Below, piece after piece: positions 6,504-10,528 of a stretch of DNA of 10,528 bases (its first letter is position 1; each line of letters opens with the position of its first letter). A model generated the notes under the pieces. The model worked only from the letters and a program-made list of their open reading frames with translations, had not been told where the DNA came from and made no database searches. The stretch is from an uncultured Pseudomonadota bacterium (GTDB lineage: Bacteria > Myxococcota_A > UBA796 > CAJQPC01), in assembly GCA_937915955.1 (NCBI GenBank), contig CALGIB010000073.1, positions 1 through 10,528 of the forward strand, written 5' to 3'. A program made the position numbers and the translations under genes.

Positions 6504-6529
6504 GATCCGGTCCTGATCTGTGTCAGATC
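6504..6529. promoter_or_regulatory. Palindrome and phased GATC sites upstream of the sigma-54 promoter (candidate activator site)
   Basis: GATCTGTGTCAGATC at 6515-6529 is a perfect 6-base inverted repeat around 3 bases. GATC occurs at 6504, 6515 and 6526, each 11 bases apart, so all lie on one face of the helix. Relative to the inferred start near 6464 the palindrome centre is at about -58, rather close for a typical sigma-54 enhancer site. It matches no operator that I can name. Confidence 0.35.
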
Positions 6530-6553
6530 CAACAAGACGCTGTGCCAAGTGGA

Positions 6554-7975
6554 TCAGCGCTCGGAGACGGCGACCTCTCCCGCGCGGGCCCCGGACCACA
6601 GGACCGCGGAGATGCTGCCGGGGAAGCCCGCTCCTACGGCCGGGGTGCCGAGCATGCCGATGGCCTCACCCGCCCCGTACAAGCCTGGGATCGGGGCACC
6701 GTCCAGATCCAGGACGCGGCCCTGCGCGTCCGTCGCCAGGCCCGTGAACGCCTTGCTCGCGGAGCTGGCCAGCAGGCCGCTGACGATGGGCTCGCCGGTC
6801 TCGAGATCGGGGTGGCTGTAGGTCTCGGGCAGGCCGCGCGCGGCCAGGGCCTCGGCCAGCGTGTCGTGGCGCTGCAGCAGGCCCATCTCCACCAGCTGGT
6901 CCCGAGGGATCTGCTCGCCGCCCAGGCTCAGGGCCCTCCGCGCGATGACGGCGCCGGACCCCGAGTCCCTCCAGAAGATGACGCTGGACCCGAGCGCGGC
7001 CTCTACCTGGTGGCTGCGTCGCAGGTCGTTGATGTAGAGGGCCTGGACCAGCTCCTCGGTGCCGCTCAACAGGGCGCCGCCGGTGCCGGCCAGGCCCAGG
7101 ACCTGACCCTCGTAGTCGGGGTCCGCCAGGCCGTGCAGGTAGACCCCGTGCTGTCCTTCGTTCTGCGAGGCGGCGCCGATCTCCTCGGCCATCTCGTGGC
7201 CCAGCCCCTGGCTCCCCTCGTGCATGTCGGCGGTCCAGGGCTCGGCCAGGCCAGGGCGGTCGCTGCGCATGCGGTCGAAGTCCCAGGCGAAGCCGCCTGA
7301 GGCGATCAGGACCGCCTCGGCGCGCTGGGACACAGGCTCACCGGAGGCCAGGTCCGTGCCGAGCGCGCCCACGACGGCGCCGTCTTCGCTGCAGAGGCTC
7401 TCGCCGCGCAGGCCGGTCCGCACGCTGTCCTCGGTGGCCTCGAGCAGCCCGACCTCGAGCAGCTCACGGCTGGCGTCCAGCTCGTGCAGGCGGGGGACGC
7501 CGGCGATCGAGGGGTCGTTGCCCACGTTGGCGGCGATCACCCCCCAGCGCCCCTCCAGCTCGGCCAGCAGGGCGGCGCTGTCGGCCAGCCAGGCCTCGAC
7601 CACCTCGTCGGGGGCCGCCCCGGTCATCGGCTCCCACTCCTCGAGCGCCAACTCCAGGCTGTCCTCGAGCCCCTTCTCGGCCTGGGCGGGGGTGTCCACG
7701 GCGAAGAGCAGATCGGGGTAGCGCAGGCCCTCGCCCGCGTGGTCCATCATCTCCCAGACCAGCACGCTGGCCCCCTGCTCCTGGGCGCGCAGGGCGGCGA
7801 ACAGGCCCGCGGGTCCTCCGCCGATGATCAGCAGGTCAACGGACTCTCCAGGGTCGCAGATCGCCGGGTCAGGGTCGCTGTCCGGGCTCCTGGAGTCCGC
7901 CAGGGAGTCGGCCGGACCGTCGCCGGGCGGTGCGCTGTCGCCGGGCGCGGCGCAGGCCAGGAGGAGGGCGATCAT
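6554..7975 (-). CDS. Lipoprotein FAD-dependent oxidoreductase (FAD_binding_2, fumarate reductase flavoprotein-like)
   Basis: 473 residues. The frame extends upstream to an ATG at 8068, but the ATG at 7975 gives MIALLLAC, an extremely short lipoprotein signal peptide (C8), and is preferred. An Asp/Ser/Pro linker (9-45) leads to the FAD Rossmann fold: DLLIIGGGPAG at 47-57 with E75 at the end of the second strand as the ribose ligand. The C-terminal GLYGAGEAIG (431-440) is the second FAD-contact region of the FAD_binding_2 family (fumarate reductase, 3-ketosteroid dehydrogenase and relatives). The usual fumarate reductase NRLGGN segment is replaced by VGAGFPGS, so the substrate is probably not fumarate. 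There is no haem or FMN-binding domain, so it would need a separate electron partner. It follows the DUF4336 gene by 96 bases and precedes the radical SAM gene by 115. The flavoprotein fold is firm; the reaction is unknown. Confidence 0.85.
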   Translation of the reverse strand: MIALLLACAAPGDSAPPGDGPADSLADSRSPDSDPDPAICDPGESVDLLIIGGGPAGLFAALRAQEQGASVLVWEMMDHAGEGLRYPDLLFAVDTPAQAEKGLEDSLELALEEWEPMTGAAPDEVVEAWLADSAALLAELEGRWGVIAANVGNDPSIAGVPRLHELDASRELLEVGLLEATEDSVRTGLRGESLCSEDGAVVGALGTDLASGEPVSQRAEAVLIASGGFAWDFDRMRSDRPGLAEPWTADMHEGSQGLGHEMAEEIGAASQNEGQHGVYLHGLADPDYEGQVLGLAGTGGALLSGTEELVQALYINDLRRSHQVEAALGSSVIFWRDSGSGAVIARRALSLGGEQIPRDQLVEMGLLQRHDTLAEALAARGLPETYSHPDLETGEPIVSGLLASSASKAFTGLATDAQGRVLDLDGAPIPGLYGAGEAIGMLGTPAVGAGFPGSISAVLWSGARAGEVAVSER

Positions 7976-8071
7976 CCTCGAAGCATAGACCTGGCAGGCC
8001 CCCTCGGGGAGCCCCAGCTCGGCCGCCCGCAGCAGCTGCCACGCCTGCGAGGGCGCAGCGGGCGGCAAGCT

Positions 8072-9145
8072 CTAGGCCCTCTGATCCTCGGGATCCAGGA
8101 ACGCGAAGGCGCGCCTCAGGGTCTGGCGCGCGTCCACGTCGATGAGGCGACCATGGGCCAGCACGACGCGCTCGACCGGCCAGTCCAGCAGCGTCTGGAT
8201 GCCGGACCGAGCGGCCTCGGGATCGCTCAACGTCCACTTCCAGTCCGTGGGCGGCGTGGCCCGACCAGCCATGCCGAGCAGCCCCAGGATCAGCCTCAGC
8301 AGCGGTGAGGTCTCGGGGCCGTGCCCCAGGTTCTCGAGCAGGTCGGTGAGCACGAGCGTGCCCGAGCGGGTGTCGAAGAGCACGACCTCGACGTGCAGCG
8401 GGTGGCCTCGGACGACCACCGTCTCGCAGGGCCAGGGCGCCTGATCACCGTGCTCGAGCGTGCCGGTCCAGGCGATGTCCGGGCGGCGCTCGGCGAGCTT
8501 GGGGGCCGCCCAGAGCTCGGCCTCGGGCCAGGCCTCGGCCCACTGAGCCACGTACAGGTGGTGCAGCAGGTTCGGCGCGAGGATCCACCGCACCTCCCCA
8601 AGCTCGGCCAGCTCCTCGCGGAGGACTCTGGTGAGCTCGATCGGTGAGTGCACGAGCAGGTCTCGGCCGTAGCGGATCACCGTGCACCGGGCGCCGAAGG
8701 GCAGGCCCATGAAGACCAGCGGGGCCTGCGCCAGGAACAGATCGGGCGCGTGCTCCGTCCAGTCCACCCAGTGGTCGTAGGGCTGGAAGGGGCTGTCGGG
8801 GGCCTGGCACGCTGGGCAGGCGGGGGGCGGTCGACTCTCGCTCACGGCGGTGGCCACGACCAGCTGACCCCCGAAGACGGGCAGCGTCAGCACGGAGAGC
8901 AGGCCGACCAGCAAGCCCGTGGTTCCGCCGATCGCGATCCCGACGCCGATCAGGGCCAGGCCGAAGCCCAGCGTCAGCGAGAGCCAGGGCAGCCAGCGCG
9001 TCAGCGTCTCGTCCAGGCGCGGCCTCGCCAGCCAGCGGCGCGACGCGGCCAGGGCGCCGGAGAGGGCCTGGGCCTCCATCTCCTTCAGGTCCGGGCCCAG
9101 GCGGTTGTCGGGGGCTGGCTGGGAGGTGAGCGGATCGACGGGCAT
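8072..9145 (-). CDS. Membrane-anchored DUF4336 (metallo-beta-lactamase-like fold) protein
   Basis: 357 residues. The first 50 are polar and charged. Two hydrophobic helices (about 51-73 and 76-98) form a tight membrane hairpin. CPAC at 110-113 suggests a small metal-binding or disulphide turn. From about 140 to the end the sequence fits DUF4336, a family I recall as related to metallo-beta-lactamase-fold hydrolases: TVIRYGRDLLVHSPIEL (155-171), the hallmark APNLLHHLYVAQWAEAWPEA (190-209), SGTLVLTDLLENLG (261-274) and RVVLAHG (326-332). His195, His196, Asp268 and His331 are candidate metal or active-site residues by position. No activity of this family is known to me. No clear Shine-Dalgarno precedes the ATG. 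The start is only 33 bases from the divergent FG-GAP gene. It may be the first gene of a run with the flavoprotein. Domain call good; function unknown. Confidence 0.82.
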   Translation of the reverse strand: MPVDPLTSQPAPDNRLGPDLKEMEAQALSGALAASRRWLARPRLDETLTRWLPWLSLTLGFGLALIGVGIAIGGTTGLLVGLLSVLTLPVFGGQLVVATAVSESRPPPACPACQAPDSPFQPYDHWVDWTEHAPDLFLAQAPLVFMGLPFGARCTVIRYGRDLLVHSPIELTRVLREELAELGEVRWILAPNLLHHLYVAQWAEAWPEAELWAAPKLAERRPDIAWTGTLEHGDQAPWPCETVVVRGHPLHVEVVLFDTRSGTLVLTDLLENLGHGPETSPLLRLILGLLGMAGRATPPTDWKWTLSDPEAARSGIQTLLDWPVERVVLAHGRLIDVDARQTLRRAFAFLDPEDQRA

Positions 9146-9169
9146 GCTGGTGCGTTAGCCGATGTCTCT

Positions 9170-9174
9170 GGAGG
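9170..9174 (+). promoter_or_regulatory. Ribosome binding site supporting a CTG start
   Basis: GGAGG lies 4 bases before the CTG at 9179. No ATG, GTG or TTG in the right frame lies between the upstream gene and the lipobox, except the ATG at 9197 inside the signal peptide. This site is the main reason for choosing CTG. Confidence 0.5.
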
Positions 9175-9178
9175 CGTC

Positions 9179-10528
9179 CTGATCCCGCTGCTGCTGATGG
9201 CCTGTTCGCCGGCGCCCGAGGTCGGCTTCGTCTCGACGCTGTACCCCGAGCGGCCCGACACACACGACGATCTTGTCGCGCTGGCGCTGACCACCGACGG
9301 CAGCGCCGAGGGCTTCACCTACCACTGGTTCATCGGGGACACCGAAATCCTCGACGTGTCCGAGGCCTGGGTGTCCTCGAGCCGCACGGCCCGGGACCAG
9401 GTCTGGACCCTGAGGGTCCGGCACGAACGCCTGCCCGGAGTCCAGGAGCACAAGGTCGTGATCGGGAACGCCTCGCCGCTGGCGCCCGAGGTGCAGATCC
9501 TGCCCGAGGGGGCCCACGACGGCGACGACCTGATCTGCCAGGCCGCCGAGGAGGCCAGCGACGGCGACGGCGACGCGCTCGAGCTGAGCTGGATGTGGTG
9601 GGTAGACGGCCAGGAGGCGGCCGCAGAGGGCGACACCGTCGCCGCGTCGCTGACCGTGGCCGGGCAGCAGTGGACCTGCGAGCTGCGGGTCTCGGACGGC
9701 CTCGACCAGGCCTCATCCAGCGCCTCGGTGGTGCTCGTGGATCGGGGCGAGGACTGGCCCGAGCAGGTGCGGGATCTGGCCGACGCGGACTACGTGTTGT
9801 CTGGGGTGACGAACACGGGCGAGGGCTTCAACGCGGGCGAGTGGTCCGGCTGGCGGCTGGCTGGGCTCGGGGACTACGACGGCGACGGGCTCGCTGACGC
9901 GCTGACGGTGGGCCGCTTCAACGACACGCTCGCGGACGACGCCGGCAAGGTCTATCTGCTGAGCCTGGCGGAGCTGCGCCCGGGAGAGCAGGGGCTCGAA
10001 GAGCTCGGCACCACCTGGCTGGGCGAGGTCGAAAACGGCCACCTCGGGCGCGACGTCGCGGGGCCGGGGGACCTGGACGGCGACGGTCTGGGCGAGGTGC
10101 TGATGAGCACCTACGCCGACTACGAGGGCCACGAGGAGGCGGGCTCGGTCCACCTCTTCCTGTCCGCCGACCGGGCCCTCGGAGGCGCGACCCTGGCCTC
10201 GGAGGCCCACCTGATCATCCAGGGGCGCGCGCACCACGAGTGGGTCGGACGCAGCCTGGACGGCGCGGGCGACGTGGACGGCGACGGCGTGCCCGACCTC
10301 TTCGTCGGCCTCCCCGGGTTCAACTCGAACACGGGCCGGGCCGCGGTGTTCGAGGGGTCGCAGGCCCTGGTCGGCGGCGCTCTGACCAGCGAGGACGCGG
10401 CCTGGATCTTCGAGGGGGACGAGATCGACGGCGACGCGGGCATCGCAGTCACGCGAGCCGGGGACATGGACGGCGACGGCCTGGCTGACCTGGGCGTCGG
10501 CGGCTGGCTGGTGGACGAGGGCGGCAGG
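9179..10528 (+). CDS. FG-GAP beta-propeller lipoprotein with tandem Ig-like domains, 3' truncated
   Basis: 450 codons are open to the right edge with no stop. The probable start is CTG at 9179, giving (M)IPLLLMAC with lipobox C9; see the GGAGG just upstream. Residues 12-96 and 97-187 are two similar beta-sandwich modules, each with a DDL element and a Y/W-x-W-(x)3-G core (YHWFIG, SWMWWVDG), of the Ig/PKD type frequent in myxobacterial secreted proteins. From about 225 come FG-GAP (integrin-alpha-like) repeats with calcium loops DxDGDG at 232, 298, 365 and 429, a regular spacing of 64-67 residues. Four blades are visible; a full propeller of seven would need about 200 more residues beyond the window. 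Surface calcium-dependent binding or adhesion is likely. It is divergent from the DUF4336 gene with only 33 bases between starts. Domain calls are strong; the start codon is less sure. Confidence 0.85.
   Translation, partial: MIPLLLMACSPAPEVGFVSTLYPERPDTHDDLVALALTTDGSAEGFTYHWFIGDTEILDVSEAWVSSSRTARDQVWTLRVRHERLPGVQEHKVVIGNASPLAPEVQILPEGAHDGDDLICQAAEEASDGDGDALELSWMWWVDGQEAAAEGDTVAASLTVAGQQWTCELRVSDGLDQASSSASVVLVDRGEDWPEQVRDLADADYVLSGVTNTGEGFNAGEWSGWRLAGLGDYDGDGLADALTVGRFNDTLADDAGKVYLLSLAELRPGEQGLEELGTTWLGEVENGHLGRDVAGPGDLDGDGLGEVLMSTYADYEGHEEAGSVHLFLSADRALGGATLASEAHLIIQGRAHHEWVGRSLDGAGDVDGDGVPDLFVGLPGFNSNTGRAAVFEGSQALVGGALTSEDAAWIFEGDEIDGDAGIAVTRAGDMDGDGLADLGVGGWLVDEGGR

Noticed and set aside
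5102..6535. A 477-codon minus-strand frame overlapping the radical SAM gene
   Set aside because: An Arg/Pro/Gly-rich shadow translation in another frame of the same strand.
6532..6548. A second sigma-54-like element on the minus strand (TTGGCAC then TTGT)
   Set aside because: GG to the -12 region is one base too long and the invariant GC is GT; the element at 6475-6490 is far better.
7976..8068. N-terminal extension of the flavoprotein by 31 residues from the ATG at 8068
   Set aside because: It would bury the lipobox sequence MIALLLAC inside the protein; the shorter form matches the other lipoproteins here. The upstream 96 bases show no other feature.

Overview
The window is very GC-rich and almost fully coding. 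It holds nine protein genes (two cut by the window edges) and no RNA gene, CRISPR array or mobile element that I can see. The style of the proteins points to a myxobacterium-like organism (Myxococcota, formerly Deltaproteobacteria): Asp-Thr linkers behind lipobox cysteines, choice-of-anchor/vWA and FG-GAP surface proteins, HEAT lipoproteins and a sigma-54-type promoter. This placement is an inference; no marker gene is present.

Layout. Plus strand 1-2131: the end of a secreted vWA-domain protein, then a small protein with a signal peptide and two membrane helices. Minus strand 3921-2133: an M43-like zinc metalloprotease lipoprotein followed by a HEAT-repeat lipoprotein, apparently co-translated. 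A 101-bp divergent gap with a dyad separates the protease from a plus-strand di-haem cytochrome lipoprotein (4023-4511). A hairpin lies between that gene and a minus-strand run of three genes, listed in transcription order: a membrane-anchored DUF4336 protein (9145-8072), a lipoprotein flavoprotein (7975-6554) and a hemerythrin/radical-SAM fusion (6438-4576). The last has its own good sigma-54 promoter. From 9179 to the right edge a plus-strand FG-GAP beta-propeller lipoprotein begins, apparently at a CTG codon.

Function. Seven of the nine proteins are exported or predicted to be exported, and five are lipoproteins with very short, uncharged signal peptides. The most notable gene is the radical SAM fusion. 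Its N-terminal 140 residues form a hemerythrin-type di-iron domain, and the rest resembles the COG1964 family that includes the archaeal tetraether lipid synthase Tes, but with degenerate motifs. With the flavoprotein and di-haem lipoproteins nearby, the middle of the window is redox-flavoured. That these genes form one pathway is only a hypothesis.
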